NCBI RefSeq assembly: GCF_037042905.1
Contig: NC_087261.1
Location: forward strand, 18,784,917-18,848,916
From: Lytechinus pictus
Taxonomy: Eukaryota; Echinodermata; Echinoidea; Temnopleuroida; Toxopneustidae
Length of the DNA stretch: 64,000 nt
Reading direction: 5' to 3'
Part shown: positions 61,001-63,913 of the stretch, piece by piece
Position numbering within the stretch: position 1 is the stretch's first letter
Layout of the letters: each line of letters begins with the position of its first letter
The notes under the pieces: model-generated
Told to the model about the DNA's origin: nothing
Database searches by the model: none
The model's input: only the letters and a program-made list of their open reading frames with translations
Program-made: the position numbers and the translations under genes

Positions 61001-63913
61001 GGTTGTTCAGCTGAACCGCGTTGGCTCCACTCACCAATACATAGACTGAAGAGTTGTTGGCCCGTACATTAAGACAACGTATCAGCTAACCCAGGGAGAT
61101 CTGGGCTAGCTAATACGTACGTAACCCAAGGAGCTCCGGGCCGCTTTTCGGGCCGGAGCTCCCCGAGTTCCGTATCAGCATGCAGCAGTAACGTTAGATC
61201 TAACATTCGGCGGAAACCCGATTTTCGGATCGTTTTTGGTACATCAAATGTCACATTATGAAAAAATAATTACATCCAAACTTACGAGAAAATATATAAA
61301 ATTAAGAAACATTGTACCTTAGACCGCAGTTACCGCTAATTCCTTTCAAATGATGATCAAAACTTAGTCATCCTCGATTCCTTCGTTGGTCATCGTAAGT
61401 TGCCATCTTGGATGACGTCATCATCTTTACAGTCGTATTTACCAGTCGCTATTATACCGCGATTCGTGCCGCTGATTTGTGCTTGTCTATGTGCGTGCGT
61501 TCGGAACTTGTCGCTCGCATTGATTGGCCAGGATATCGATAATTCTAATCAGAAAGCCTTGATAAAAGCATAACTCAATGAACGTACATGTAGTAGGCAG
61601 TGCGCGCATTTATGAATTATAGTAGAGAAACTCCCGTTGGTTTACCGTTGGCCACACACACGCTGCATGCACGATACATGTATACACAATACACGCATAT
61701 ACATGCACAATACACAATACACGCATATATACACATGCACAGCAAAGCAACACACAATACACATGTATTGTAGTTGTTTTTTCCGTAACCTTTTTATTGT
61801 TGCCGTAACACCGTAATTGGAGGAATAAAATCGGAACAAATACGGCGAATCCGTAACGGTTGGCATCTCTGTGTATGCATAGCAATTTAGTCTTGGAACT
61901 CTTGTTGGAATGCTCCCCAGGGAGTGGAGAAGGACATACTATATAATAATATACATGTATCTGTAAAGCGCTTAGAGACGTCGTTCCGATGTGTTAAGCG
62001 CTATATAAATGCGGAATATTATTATTATTATTATTATGGTCCCCTGCCTGACATCTCATGCATCGCTGATCTGAGAACTGCATCTCTGAACAAATTTTGT
62101 TTTAACTTTAATAAGGGAAAGACGTTACTCACGGGGTAGATATTCTCCATAAAGCTCAACCCTCATGCAGATGGCGTTGTTCCAGGAAGCGGGGAGGAAC
62201 CTGACGTAGCTGACGTCAGCCGACACGTTCACGTCATGACGGACCACGGAAGTGTTGTTATAGTTTCCCCGGAACACCTAAGATGGAAATGGGAGAAAAG
62301 ACGGAAACGTCAAGACCTTGTATCCTAAATCAGGCTATCACTAGCTATTAAACAATGCCAGGAACTCTGAACATATCACCGTTGTCAATGCACACGTGCT
62401 GTAATACATGCAACCAAGTTGAATGCTTCTTGTGATGTTACTTTCTCATGTTATTCCTGAGAAATTGGATTGACAGTAACCAACATCATGCTTCAGTTTG
62501 TGTTTCCCTTTCAAAGGGATTGCAAGCCTCATATAAACACTTAAAAGTATTCATGGGTCCCGTCTTAGAAAGAATTGTGATTGATCCGATCAATCACAAC
62601 TACATGTATGGACAGCCAGCAACGTCAACATCTAAAATGCAAATTTGCTCAAAGTATTTTCTAGATATGATGTACGATCATATATTCATCATTCTCATGG
62701 AAATTCAGTGTGATTTTCTTTGTTTTGTGCAAATTTCCTGTTGAAAAAATTATGGTATGGATGGATTTCCATAGTTGAGATTGATTGGATCAATTGTAAC
62801 TTTGTCAGACAGGGCCCAGGGATCTCACTTGTACATGTATCGAATCAATCTTTATTCTTTCTGGCGCGTGGTATCAAACATTTCTTTAAAATTCTCACTC
62901 ACTGTGCATCCTTTCTACAAAGAAGTTGTCGATCCCATTTAGAAAAGCAGGCCTCTCAGGATAATAAACCTGGGCCACGTAACACAAAGATAAGCGATTA
63001 ATCGCCAATTTGAAAGAACAATTCTGATTACTTCCTAGACAGTCTACTGAGAAAAGTGCGCATGCAACGATGATCTTGATAGGCCATTTAATAGCGATCA
63101 ATCACTAACCTTTGTGTTGCGGGGCCATGGTGGCGCAGGTATCGAACCCACAAATTGGCACCATGTACATGTATGATGTATTTAAATCTTGTACAGGTGC
63201 AATTTCTTCTGGCATGTTAAACAGTTCTTTTTTATTGAGATGTGGGGGTGTTTCACAAAGATTTAGGAAGGACGTAAGAGTTGCCCTTAATCTTATAGCT
63301 GCATGAGGTATAATTGTAAAAATGTATAGTCATTTACATTTATATTTGAAGATATCCAAACGATCTGTTGCTGCGCTAGCGCGATAAGCGTCTCTGGACG
63401 GTGTGTGCGCTCAATAAGACATCACTATTATTATTACCATTATCATTATCACAGCATTGGTCAAATCATACCAAGAGCATGCGCACTACTGCATAATTAT
63501 TAATAAGATTGTGCGTAACATATCTTGTGCGCATCAGCATTTTTGTAAAACACCCCCCCCCTCTAGATCCAATACTTGTCAAAAGAGAGGAGTACTCACC
63601 TTAGAGCTATTGCCGTCCATCACGTAATACCCGCCTTCACCATCCGAGCTATACTGGACATAATACTCCGTTACATAGCTGTTATCTGAAGGGCGCCCAC
63701 TAGTGGCCACACCCTTCAGACTGACGGGGTACTCCAGCTCAATCTCAAGCCACACCCCCTCGGTGCCGTTGGGCATCCAGCAGTGGGAGGAGTCAGCGTC
63801 GTTGAGCCGCGCCCAGGTGGCGCAGGAGTCGTTGCTGGCAGAGCATTCTGATTCCGTCAAGTAGGAATCGGTTATGTTGCCGAGCTCCATACCGAGTCCA
63901 GAGTCTTCTTTGT
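18787..63913 (-). CDS. Giant mosaic multi-lectin gene, 47 exons, 5'-incomplete
   Basis: All exons were placed by hand from GT/AG borders and domain continuity. Joined in minus-strand order they give 9035 nt of open frame (about 3011 codons) ending in a stop at 18787. The 5' end is outside the window, so the signal peptide and start are not seen. Domain order: (F5/8C, TSP1, TSP1) x3, F5/8C x3, C-type lectin, GBL x2, C-type lectin, F5/8C, Ig, GBL, WxxW, GBL, FTP, GBL x4, PAN/apple. Every domain border is a phase-1 intron. Many N-x-S/T sites, paired cysteines and no membrane span suggest a secreted glycoprotein of the extracellular matrix or coelomic fluid that binds glycans. That role is inferred from the families. 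I know no named protein with this domain order. It could be two genes misjoined, but the unbroken phase and the lack of any internal start, stop or signal peptide argue against it. Confidence 0.85.
19558..20522 (-). CDS. Lectin gene: GBL/SUEL lectin domain 8, two exons
   Basis: Exons 20400-20522 and 19558-19761; residues about 2803-2912. Seen: YACQDHDDLSVECPVDYPYV, EAEYGRTEG, LCTNERNCSVPSHWKYYV and KEPCVGTYKYLKVTYRCL. YGR is intact and DPC is EPC. A tRNA-like repeat (about 19990-20070) lies in the intron between the two exons. It is the last lectin domain before the C-terminal PAN domain. Confidence 0.9.
19990..20110 (+). mobile_element. tRNA-like SINE head
   Basis: AGGAAAGCTCAGTTGGTACA resembles an A box and GAGTTCAAGTCCCGG fits a B box 40 bases later, the layout of a tRNA promoter. 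The arms do not fold as a proper tRNA, so it is most likely a tRNA-derived SINE in the intron of GBL 8. Confidence 0.55.
21262..22275 (-). CDS. Lectin gene: GBL/SUEL lectin domain 7, two exons
   Basis: Exons 22028-22275 and 21262-21343; residues about 2693-2803. Seen: GCEGLDAELSLSCPDGTYIF, DAFYGRTQVGSSSYVC, YCQDQRTCSIP, VDGNILSSSDPCSS and SKYLQVDYDCLG. YGR, DPC and KYL are intact. The internal intron is phase 0 and sits much later than in the other split GBL domains, leaving a second exon of only 82 nt. A 62-bp-period tandem repeat ends about 20 bases from the first exon's donor. Confidence 0.88.
21742..22005. repeat. Tandem repeat, period about 62 bp, four-plus copies
   Basis: Units start with AATGCCCTAACTGAATCCC-like sequence at about 21742, 21804, 21866, 21928 and 21994 and contain TTACATGTA and GGATAATTCTT. 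It ends about 20 bases from the donor of the lectin exon at 22028. Confidence 0.8.
22553..22812 (+). mobile_element. tRNA-Met-like SINE with dispersed tail
   Basis: TGGTCTAGTGGTTAGAGCA and GATTGAATCC look like A and B boxes. The loop CTCATGA between partly paired arms would hold a CAT anticodon. The T-arm is poor, so this is a SINE rather than a working tRNA. Its tail (22727-22812) recurs at 24180-24262. Confidence 0.5.
22838..23813 (-). CDS. Lectin gene: GBL/SUEL lectin domain 6, degenerate motifs
   Basis: Exons 23655-23813 and 22838-22990; residues about 2589-2693. Seen: AVCREENLQIACYGSNRFIE, the position of YGR reading SASYKPV, NCDNKVTCTIVADDYFLG, ATACTTHKMQLEVTFDCKG. The fold cysteines and hydrophobic strands are kept, but YGR and DPC are both lost. 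It is probably a structural or non-sugar-binding GBL copy. Confidence 0.86.
23848..24450. repeat. (ATC)n microsatellite filling an intron
   Basis: Two long ATC tracts flank the SINE tail in the intron between GBL 5 and GBL 6. It makes spurious open frames of Ser, Ile, His or Asp runs. Confidence 0.95.
24180..24262 (+). repeat. Second copy of the SINE tail
   Basis: Shares GGTTATATACCAGC, GCCAAGTTCCTAC and GAGTTACCATAA with 22727-22812. It is embedded in an (ATC)n-rich intron. Confidence 0.7.
24475..25249 (-). CDS. Lectin gene: GBL/SUEL lectin domain 5, two exons
   Basis: Exons 25111-25249 and 24475-24674; residues about 2476-2589. Seen: MACDDQLLELSCAVNEIGYL, NVFYGRREDGKHC, KCENERQCSVDVASDILNSL and SADPCQGEFKYLEVEYTC. 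All GBL motifs are intact. The internal intron is phase 2, the only phase-2 intron found in the gene. The donor of the first exon is the weak GTTCGT. Confidence 0.87.
26053..26743 (-). CDS. Lectin gene: fucolectin/tachylectin-4 type (FTP) domain
   Basis: Exons 26522-26743 and 26053-26253; residues about 2335-2476. Seen: DFARGKSANMSSHSSSSEVV, YEPWWVVDLQANYDINVVTV, LDNFQVSIGNSSDINFNEEC, MRGQYIGIQLIG and IQICEVTVQL. This is the eel-fucolectin/tachylectin-4/pentraxin-1 fold, a relative of F5/8C that binds fucose in known members. The HxxRGD-type fucose and calcium segment of eel fucolectin is not recognisable, so fucose binding is uncertain. It is the only FTP domain here and lies between GBL 4 and GBL 5. 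Confidence 0.85.
26766..27425. repeat. (ATC)n microsatellite filling an intron
   Basis: Nearly the whole 685-nt intron between GBL 4 and the FTP domain is interrupted ATC repeat. All open frames inside it are artefacts of the repeat. Confidence 0.95.
27429..28484 (-). CDS. Lectin gene: GBL/SUEL lectin domain 4, two exons
   Basis: Exons 28362-28484 and 27429-27626; residues about 2228-2335. Seen: ALECDDEELAIACQADYSIK, KAFYGRKEEGLC, NCDNKQTCRLNVEFATVL and SDPCPEQPKYLDIRFSC. YGR, DPC and KYL are intact. The first exon uses an unusual GTTTGT donor. The second has two candidate donors 12 nt apart. I chose the outer one (GTGAGT, exon edge 27429) because the inner one (27441) would lose the last conserved cysteine. 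Both keep the frame. Confidence 0.86.
28041..28230 (-). mobile_element. SINE-like dispersed repeat, inverse partial copy
   Basis: Read on the minus strand it carries GGGTACCCATTCACCTCACC and TGGGTCGAGTGCGGCAC, as in the copies at 17011 and 32331, followed outward by other sequence and an (ATT)n stretch. It lies in the intron before the second GBL 4 exon. Confidence 0.65.
28490..28720. repeat. Purine-rich GA tract
   Basis: GAGA/GAAA-rich DNA immediately beyond the acceptor of the GBL 4 first exon, so on the transcribed strand it forms a very long polypyrimidine tract. Confidence 0.8.
29138..30519 (-). CDS. Lectin gene: WxxW domain (mucin-2/CILP type), two exons
   Basis: Exons 30440-30519 and 29138-29333; residues about 2136-2228. 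Seen: the opening DWTEWYNTDTPADGIEDES, then LCADPQDAECRQV, GGLLCYDSDQTSGTC and the family end KDYEVRFLCPG. This matches the WxxW module of mucin-2, mucin-5 and cartilage intermediate layer protein, an extracellular domain often linked with gel or matrix proteins. The first exon is only 80 nt. A terminal-inverted-repeat element (29448-29848) lies in the intron between its exons. Confidence 0.88.
29448..29848. mobile_element. Inverted-repeat element, about 400 bp
   Basis: It starts GGCTCACACTATGTGATTCG and ends with the near inverse (CGAATCGTTGCGATCC on the other strand, closing AGTGTGAGCC). It is non-coding and lies in the intron between the WxxW exons. Confidence 0.75.
30633..30745. mobile_element. 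MITE, GGGTCCCGTAACACAAAG family, decayed copy
   Basis: It reads GGGTCCCGTGACACAGAGG, then ATAAATCGTATGCTTGATTT and TTCTACGATCATTGCT, matching 55435-55555. The right arm is mostly lost. Confidence 0.65.
31544..32732 (-). CDS. Lectin gene: GBL/SUEL lectin domain 3, two exons
   Basis: Exons 32580-32732 and 31544-31711; residues about 2029-2136. Seen: ICDDEDLKLQCPVGEYIQI, GAFYGRMHNEKC, MQRQCDKKEHCVLHTSEAMF and YINMTYDCI. The YGR motif is intact. The DPC position reads TLCDG, so one binding loop is changed. A dispersed repeat at 32331-32495 ends about 85 bases beyond the donor of the first exon. Confidence 0.88.
32331..32495 (+). mobile_element. SINE-like dispersed repeat, copy 2
   Basis: Matches 17011-17180 closely. 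It sits in the intron inside GBL domain 3, about 85 bases from the first exon's donor. Confidence 0.8.
33451..33741 (-). CDS. Lectin gene: immunoglobulin-like domain, single exon
   Basis: A 291-nt exon; residues about 1932-2029. Seen: GTIQCLAFGMPLPNITWIRD and DDRGYYTCVARNQHGSD, the Cys-Trp-(DxGxYxC) signature of an I-set or C2-set Ig domain. It is the only Ig domain in the visible gene and divides the F5/8C/TSP1-rich front half from the GBL-rich rear half. Phase-1 introns lie on both sides. The upstream intron (33742-37000, about 3.3 kb) holds two large foldback repeats. Confidence 0.92.
34030..34390. repeat. Degenerate GGACCAAATGG foldback repeat, copy 1
   Basis: The left arm has TTCGTCTAAT and CATTTGGACC-like words about every 12-20 bases. 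The right arm has their inverses (GGACCAAATGG, AGACCATGTGGA). The same layout occurs at 38591-38985 in the same orientation, with scattered fragments at 30385-30430, 37260-37400 and 53335-53690. Confidence 0.75.
35201..35694. mobile_element. Foldback element made of small palindromes, 6-bp flanking repeat
   Basis: The ends are inverse to each other: TATGGCGCGCCGTTTGACCA on the left, and the same (to one base at the TATGG end) read from the right. They continue to TAATTCAGATAAACA. TACGCC flanks both sides (35195-35200 and 35695-35700), as expected of a target-site duplication. The interior holds about twenty copies of CGATAAACASTGTTTATCG-like palindromes plus GAGAGAAACTATGTTT spacers in alternating orientation. 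It has no coding potential. It lies in the large intron before the Ig exon. Confidence 0.85.
37001..39300 (-). CDS. Lectin gene: F5/8C domain 7, three exons
   Basis: Exons 39131-39300, 37839-37997 and 37001-37145; residues about 1774-1932. Seen: DCVLAFGMADKTIRNDQIDV, QWFQVDFERVMRVRKFATQG, DYWVSRYALDYTVNDTLIDD, then IFVGNNDSSTVVYQYL and ISLRLEVYGCFLE. The N-terminal half is cut by a phase-0 intron before VDFERV, a third intron position among the F5/8C copies. The acceptor of the middle exon lies in a 35-bp minisatellite. This domain is separated from the other six by four lectin domains. Confidence 0.88.
37490..37630 (+). repeat. Dispersed repeat, copy 1
   Basis: Shares CACTGTT/CGCTGTTACCATAGTAACT, GATAAAAC and TCTGACAAGTCCTTTCATGA with 56120-56255, with the same order and spacing. 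Confidence 0.65.
37988..38122. repeat. 35-bp minisatellite carrying copies of a splice acceptor
   Basis: A 35-bp unit starts at 37988, 38023 and 38058, with a diverged partial fourth from 38093. The first unit overlaps the 5' end of the lectin exon 37839-37997 and its acceptor. Units two and three each carry the same polypyrimidine tract, AG and first exon bases. Confidence 0.9.
38425..38520 (+). mobile_element. (ATT)n-tailed SINE-like copy 3, partial
   Basis: It has TATCTGTAAAGTGGTTAGGC, then GTTCCGATGTATAAGTACTA and an ATTATT tail, matching the end of the copies at 55025 and 61905. Confidence 0.6.
38591..38985. repeat. Degenerate GGACCAAATGG foldback repeat, copy 2
   Basis: Aligns over its length with 34030-34390, including GTCTAATGCCATTC, CATCTAACAACCATTTGG and GACCAAATGGTAC. 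It lies in the first intron of F5/8C domain 7. Confidence 0.75.
39799..39958. mobile_element. MITE, TTTCATAAAGCTGTT family, diverged copy
   Basis: The left arm has TTTCATAAAGCTGTTAGTAC and AGAACGACTGGTGA. The right arm is the inverse, ending AGCTTTATGAAAC. A better copy lies at 53162-53316. Confidence 0.75.
39971..40150. mobile_element. Nested palindromic MITEs
   Basis: The outer arms are CCATTTCATGAAGAGTTACA and the inverse GTTGTAACTCTTTATGAAAC. Within the outer element, at 40065-40129, is a second palindrome whose arms read GGGCCCCATCTTACAAAGAG and, inversely, GGGTCCCGTCTTACAACGAG. The inner family has another member at 62555-62818. Confidence 0.8.
40223..41231 (-). CDS. Lectin gene: C-type lectin domain 2, two exons
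   Basis: Exons 41077-41231 and 40223-40457; residues about 1644-1774. Seen: CEEGWTKHDSRCIKGYPNKN, FHEAEENCNNLHGHLAGVPG, THFWVGCVKTKNNTCRWKDG, ERCIHLSADHDFKWEDARC and YICQQ. The intradomain intron is phase 0, while in C-type lectin domain 1 it is phase 1, so the two domains are not a simple tandem copy. EPN/QPD and WND triplets are absent. An (ATG)n tract fills part of the intron between its exons. Confidence 0.9.
40910..41050. repeat. (ATG/ATT)n microsatellite
   Basis: GATGATGATGAT followed by ATTATT runs in the intron between the two exons of C-type lectin domain 2, ending about 25 bases from the first exon's donor. Confidence 0.9.
41364..42098. mobile_element. piggyBac-like non-autonomous element, 735 bp
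   Basis: It starts TTAACCCTAACTAGGCCGG and ends with the inverse CGGTCAGTTTAGGGTTAA; inside each end is a G- or C-run with TTGATTCAAC. A TTAA target with CCCTAA-type ends fits piggyBac-class elements. No transposase frame is present. It lies in the intron between GBL 2 and C-type lectin 2. Confidence 0.65.
42477..42800 (-). CDS. Lectin gene: GBL/SUEL lectin domain 2, single exon
   Basis: A 324-nt exon; residues about 1536-1644. Seen: ACEGNFLEISCPAADEVVHI, DAMYGRTLDNSVC, VRTYCEGQHSCKFAIEVEAF, SSDPCEGVAKYLDVNYTCV. All hallmark motifs (ACEG, YGR, DPC, KYL-YxC) are intact, so this is a good candidate for real rhamnose/galactose binding. It is intronless like GBL 1, which suggests the two share an origin separate from the split GBL domains downstream. 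Confidence 0.93.
43714..44028 (-). CDS. Lectin gene: GBL/SUEL lectin domain 1, single exon
   Basis: A 315-nt exon; residues about 1431-1536. The galactose/rhamnose-binding lectin fold, first known from sea urchin egg lectin, is seen as ACGENTVSLHCHDNQKVNI, ASDWGRTMDWEVC, IEECSNVTHCSLLAD and the end LNLTYTCV. The sugar-contact motif YGR has become WGR and the DPC motif has become YPC, so binding may be altered. There is no intron inside the domain, unlike GBL 3 to 8. Confidence 0.88.
44200..45041 (-). CDS. Lectin gene: C-type lectin domain 1, two exons
   Basis: Exons 44934-45041 and 44200-44478; residues about 1302-1431. Seen: the opening CPEGWSFFQTSCYKVY, GAHLATITSIDEQKFL, the family fold strand YNIGFRRYGKTFRWIDDT and the end VDCDDKIGFVCEFER, with the conserved cysteines. 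The sugar-binding loop reads AREEPLYERYKKC: there is no EPN or QPD triplet, and the WND position reads WVSVDC. Calcium-dependent binding of mannose or galactose is therefore not expected by the known rule, and protein binding or non-canonical binding is more likely. Confidence 0.92.
45872..46766 (-). CDS. Lectin gene: F5/8C domain 6, two exons
   Basis: Exons 46393-46766 and 45872-46040; residues about 1121-1302. Seen: VCFSPFGFADHTFNQTEAFS, FFQLDFGYRITLSGLALQG, NATFDRFSLWFSEDAADWKP, then MVVLHELTDDLND, DLRYLRIKSEF and GLRMELYGCTAR. It is the longest N-terminal F5/8C exon here (374 nt). Several N-x-S/T sites lie in the N-terminal half. A (GGAT)n microsatellite at 46149-46204 lies in the intron between the halves. 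Confidence 0.9.
46149..46204. repeat. (GGAT)n microsatellite
   Basis: Thirteen or so GGAT units in the intron between the two exons of F5/8C domain 6, flanked by (GAAT)n-type sequence. Confidence 0.95.
47205..47310 (-). pseudogene. Relic F5/8C exon fragment inside an intron
   Basis: On the minus strand this stretch reads TGATFDRFSL, a stop, then FNEEAGDW. The nearby live exon at 46393-46766 reads TNATFDRFSLWFSEDAADW. The match extends for about 90 bases at DNA level, and the tryptophan codon TGG has become TAG. It lies in the intron between domains 5 and 6 and has the same orientation as the gene. I read it as the remains of a duplicated F5/8C N-terminal exon that has lost its frame and is no longer spliced. 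Confidence 0.75.
47717..48446 (-). CDS. Lectin gene: F5/8C domain 5, short, two exons
   Basis: Exons 48241-48446 and 47717-47891; residues about 994-1121. Seen: CNDAKAVATTSQVTSADPEY, VSVDLGSLQRVTQINTDATG, IKEYYVYFSHNNFDWVLYV, then DFIGNSDSTNTATNVF and ARYLKVVPLAIENSMRDDVE ending in YTC. The N-terminal exon is only 206 nt, compared with 314-374 nt for undivided copies in this gene. The segment between the opening and the first core strand is therefore shortened by roughly 40 residues. The phase pattern (1, 0, 1) is kept. Confidence 0.85.
48865..50529 (-). CDS. Lectin gene: F5/8C domain 4, three exons
   Basis: Exons 50407-50529, 49397-49644 and 48865-49018; residues about 819-994. Seen: DCYEPIGMYDGRISDAQISA (the classic domain opening with its cysteine), YWLQIDFPTPIDLSMIGIQG, ERWVTYYNLTVSPNGVDWYK, then TFYGNIDKSTIV and LRAEVYGCF. 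It has both family cysteines, unlike domains 1 to 3. The second exon uses a GTTAGT donor. It follows the last TSP1 pair and is itself followed by another F5/8C domain without a TSP1 between them. Confidence 0.9.
50712..50945. repeat. (GGAT/GAAT)n microsatellite
   Basis: GGATGGATGGAT then GAATGAATGAAT tracts in the intron after TSP1 repeat F, close to its donor. Confidence 0.95.
50963..51151 (-). CDS. Lectin gene: TSP1 repeat F (beta type)
   Basis: A 189-nt exon; residues about 756-819. Seen: DGQWTDWVSWSSIDCSISCG, RTCSNPEPQYGGAGC and FQACDAAGSCGG. The DCSISCG core places it with the beta repeats B and D. A (GGAT)n/(GAAT)n microsatellite fills the intron immediately after its donor, starting about 20 bases away. 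Confidence 0.9.
51904..52080 (-). CDS. Lectin gene: TSP1 repeat E (alpha type)
   Basis: A 177-nt exon; residues about 697-756. Seen: DGEWTEWSSWTSCPVTCGGS, NRTCTSPSPAYGGADCPS and CNTQPCPS. It has three tryptophans in W-x-x-W spacing. The CPVTCGG core and CPS end group it with repeats A and C, although it is two codons longer. It is the first TSP1 of the third block. Confidence 0.92.
52570..54637 (-). CDS. Lectin gene: F5/8C domain 3, three exons
   Basis: Exons 54482-54637, 53958-54124 and 52570-52717; residues about 540-697. Seen: DYSLGVSDTSNSDVWLTASS, the middle part YLEIMFPDDFNLKRLGTEG and VETYYISYRANDTNWKKY, then IFQGNFDETTAVYNEL and IAMRVDLFGIFNP. Unlike domains 1 and 2 the N-terminal half is cut by a phase-1 intron, and that intron (54125-54481) is almost all (ATC)n. 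The lengths 156+167 nt sum to 323, close to the undivided 320 nt of domain 2, so the intron was probably inserted here. Confidence 0.88.
52747..53011. mobile_element. piggyBac-like MITE with TTAA ends
   Basis: It starts TTAACCCTTTAGCGCGCTG and ends CAGCATGCAAAGGGTTAA. TTAA with CCCTTT termini is the piggyBac pattern. At 265 bp it is non-coding and lies about 30 bases upstream of the last exon of F5/8C domain 3. Confidence 0.7.
53162..53316. mobile_element. MITE, TTTCATAAAGCTGTT family, well-kept copy
   Basis: Nearly perfect arms of about 57 bp begin TGTTTCATAAAGCTGTTCGT and pass through AAGAACGACTGGTGATCC. Only about 40 bp separate the arms. Confidence 0.85.
53751..53920. mobile_element. MITE with CCTCAGTCA ends
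   Basis: The left arm TAATACCTCAGTCATATTTA continues to GCCGTACGGCGAGTC. The right arm is its inverse, closing GTAAATGTGACTGAGG. It ends about 40 bases from the lectin exon at 53958. Confidence 0.8.
54170..54478. repeat. (ATC)n microsatellite filling an intron
   Basis: ATC/CAT tracts, partly in inverse, make up nearly all of the intron dividing the N-terminal half of F5/8C domain 3. Confidence 0.95.
55025..55197 (+). mobile_element. (ATT)n-tailed SINE-like copy 1
   Basis: It has TACTCCCCAGGGAGTGGAG, then TATCTGTAAAGTGCTTAGAC, TATTAAGCGCTA and a TTATTATTATTA tail. A partner lies at 61905-62037 and a shorter piece at 38425-38520. Confidence 0.75.
55435..55555. mobile_element. MITE, GGGTCCCGTAACACAAAG family, complete copy
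   Basis: It opens GGGTCCCGTAACACAAAGGT and closes AAGCTTTGTGTTATGGGCCC. Other members are at 30633-30745 and 62972-63127. Confidence 0.8.
55741..55917 (-). CDS. Lectin gene: TSP1 repeat D (beta type)
   Basis: A 177-nt exon, the same length as repeat B; residues about 481-540. Seen: DGGLSDWYDVTNCSVSCGNH, DCTNPKPRYGGAGC and WVSCNAGTAC. The first tryptophan of the usual W-x-x-W pair is missing (LSDW), so C-mannosylation would be reduced. It is otherwise a complete six-cysteine TSP1. Confidence 0.9.
56010..56450. repeat. Degenerate CCTTGG repeat
   Basis: CCTTGGCCTTG, CCTTGACCT and TCCTTGGTC words recur every 6-12 bases across both sides of the dispersed repeat at 56120, as if the latter had inserted into an older simple-repeat tract. 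Confidence 0.7.
56120..56255 (+). repeat. Dispersed repeat, copy 2
   Basis: Matches 37490-37630 through CACTGTTACTATGGTAACTC, GATAAAACGGGACTTG and GATAAGTTCTTTCACGAAAC. Both copies lie in lectin-gene introns. Confidence 0.65.
56837..57007 (-). CDS. Lectin gene: TSP1 repeat C (alpha type)
   Basis: A 171-nt exon, the same length as repeat A; residues about 424-481. Seen: DGDWGEWSSWDNCSVTCGGG, NHTCNNPAPKYNGSEC and CNNNNCPS. There are three tryptophans in W-x-x-W spacing. The acceptor follows 57007 and a GTGAGT donor lies before 56837. It is the first TSP1 of the second block. Confidence 0.92.
57531..58384 (-). CDS. Lectin gene: F5/8C domain 2, two exons
   Basis: Exons 58065-58384 and 57531-57675; residues about 269-424. 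Seen: ELGIVNGDIADSQFSES at the start, WLEVNLTDSATLVGMAIQG in the core, VTSYYLYYW, then LFQGNIDNTNAVRYDLDG and ICMRVALYGYFNP. Exon lengths (320 and 145 nt) nearly match domain 1 (314 and 145 nt), with the same phase-0 intron between the halves. This supports a recent block duplication. The usual C-terminal cysteine of the fold is replaced by tyrosine, and domain 1 also lacks it. Confidence 0.9.
58846..58950. repeat. Short tandem repeat AATATACACTGTAGTAT
   Basis: Five copies of about 20-22 bp with small changes, in the intron between TSP1 repeat B and F5/8C domain 2. Confidence 0.85.
59151..59327 (-). CDS. Lectin gene: TSP1 repeat B (beta type)
   Basis: A single 177-nt exon; residues about 210-269. 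Seen: VDGGWSAWETVVNCSVSCGS, HCNNPPKQYGGQPC and WVSCSGAASC. It is a TSP1 repeat of a second type (NCSVSCG core, WVSC near the end) that recurs at 55741 and, more diverged, at 50963. Each copy follows an alpha-type repeat. Phase-1 introns lie on both sides. The next exon in transcription order opens F5/8C domain 2. Confidence 0.9.
59861..59926. repeat. Dispersed repeat copy (partner at 251-315)
   Basis: Same-strand match to 251-315 through a C-run and GGATCCGC. It lies in the lectin-gene intron between TSP1 repeats A and B. Confidence 0.7.
60015..60185 (-). CDS. Lectin gene: TSP1 repeat A (alpha type)
   Basis: A single 171-nt exon; residues about 153-210. It is a thrombospondin type 1 repeat, an extracellular module that binds matrix glycosaminoglycans and is often C-mannosylated on tryptophan. 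Seen: WSDWTECNVTCGGG, NRTCDNPSPKFGG and the end CNTNNCPS, with six cysteines and the W-x-x-W motif. It belongs to the alpha type (CNVTCGGG core, CPS end) shared with the exons at 56837 and 51904. The splice acceptor follows 60185 and a GTATGT donor lies before 60015. Confidence 0.92.
60553..61877. mobile_element. Possible 1.3-kb element with short inverted ends
   Basis: ATGCAGAGATGCCAACC at the left is matched in inverse by GGTTGGCATCTCTGTGTATG at the right. Inside are A- and G-runs and small hairpins such as GGAGCTCCGGGCC with GGGCCGGAGCTCC near 61130-61160. No transposase frame is seen. Confidence 0.45.
61905..62037 (+). mobile_element. (ATT)n-tailed SINE-like copy 2
   Basis: Shares GCTCCCCAGGGAGTGGAGAA, TCTGTAAAGCGCTTAGAGAC and GTTAAGCGCTATATAAATGC with the copy at 55025 and ends in (ATT)n. 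Confidence 0.75.
62133..63913 (-). CDS. Lectin gene: F5/8C (discoidin) domain 1, two exons
   Basis: Exons 63600-63913 and 62133-62277; residues about 1-153 of the visible protein. The discoidin fold is an extracellular beta-barrel that binds lipids or glycans. Seen here: the opening GLGMELGNITDSYLTES, the core WLEIELEYPVSL, the strand VTEYYVQYSSDG, then in the second exon VFRGNYNNTSVV and the closing ICMRVELYGEY. The introns are phase 1 on the outside and phase 0 between the halves. The first base of the opening codon comes from an exon beyond 64000, so more domains lie upstream. It opens the first of three F5/8C-TSP1-TSP1 blocks. Confidence 0.9.
62555..62818. mobile_element. MITE, GGGTCCCGTCTTA family
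   Basis: It opens GGGTCCCGTCTTAGAAAGAA then TTGATCCGATCAATC. It closes with GATTGATTGGATCAATTG and AGACAGGGCCC. It is the same family as the palindrome nested at 40065-40129. Confidence 0.7.
62972..63127. mobile_element. MITE, GGGTCCCGTAACACAAAG family, copy 3
   Basis: It opens GGGCCACGTAACACAAAGAT then AGCGATTAATCG. It closes AGCGATCAATCACTAACC then TTTGTGTTGCGGGGCC. The interior differs from the copy at 55435. Confidence 0.75.
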
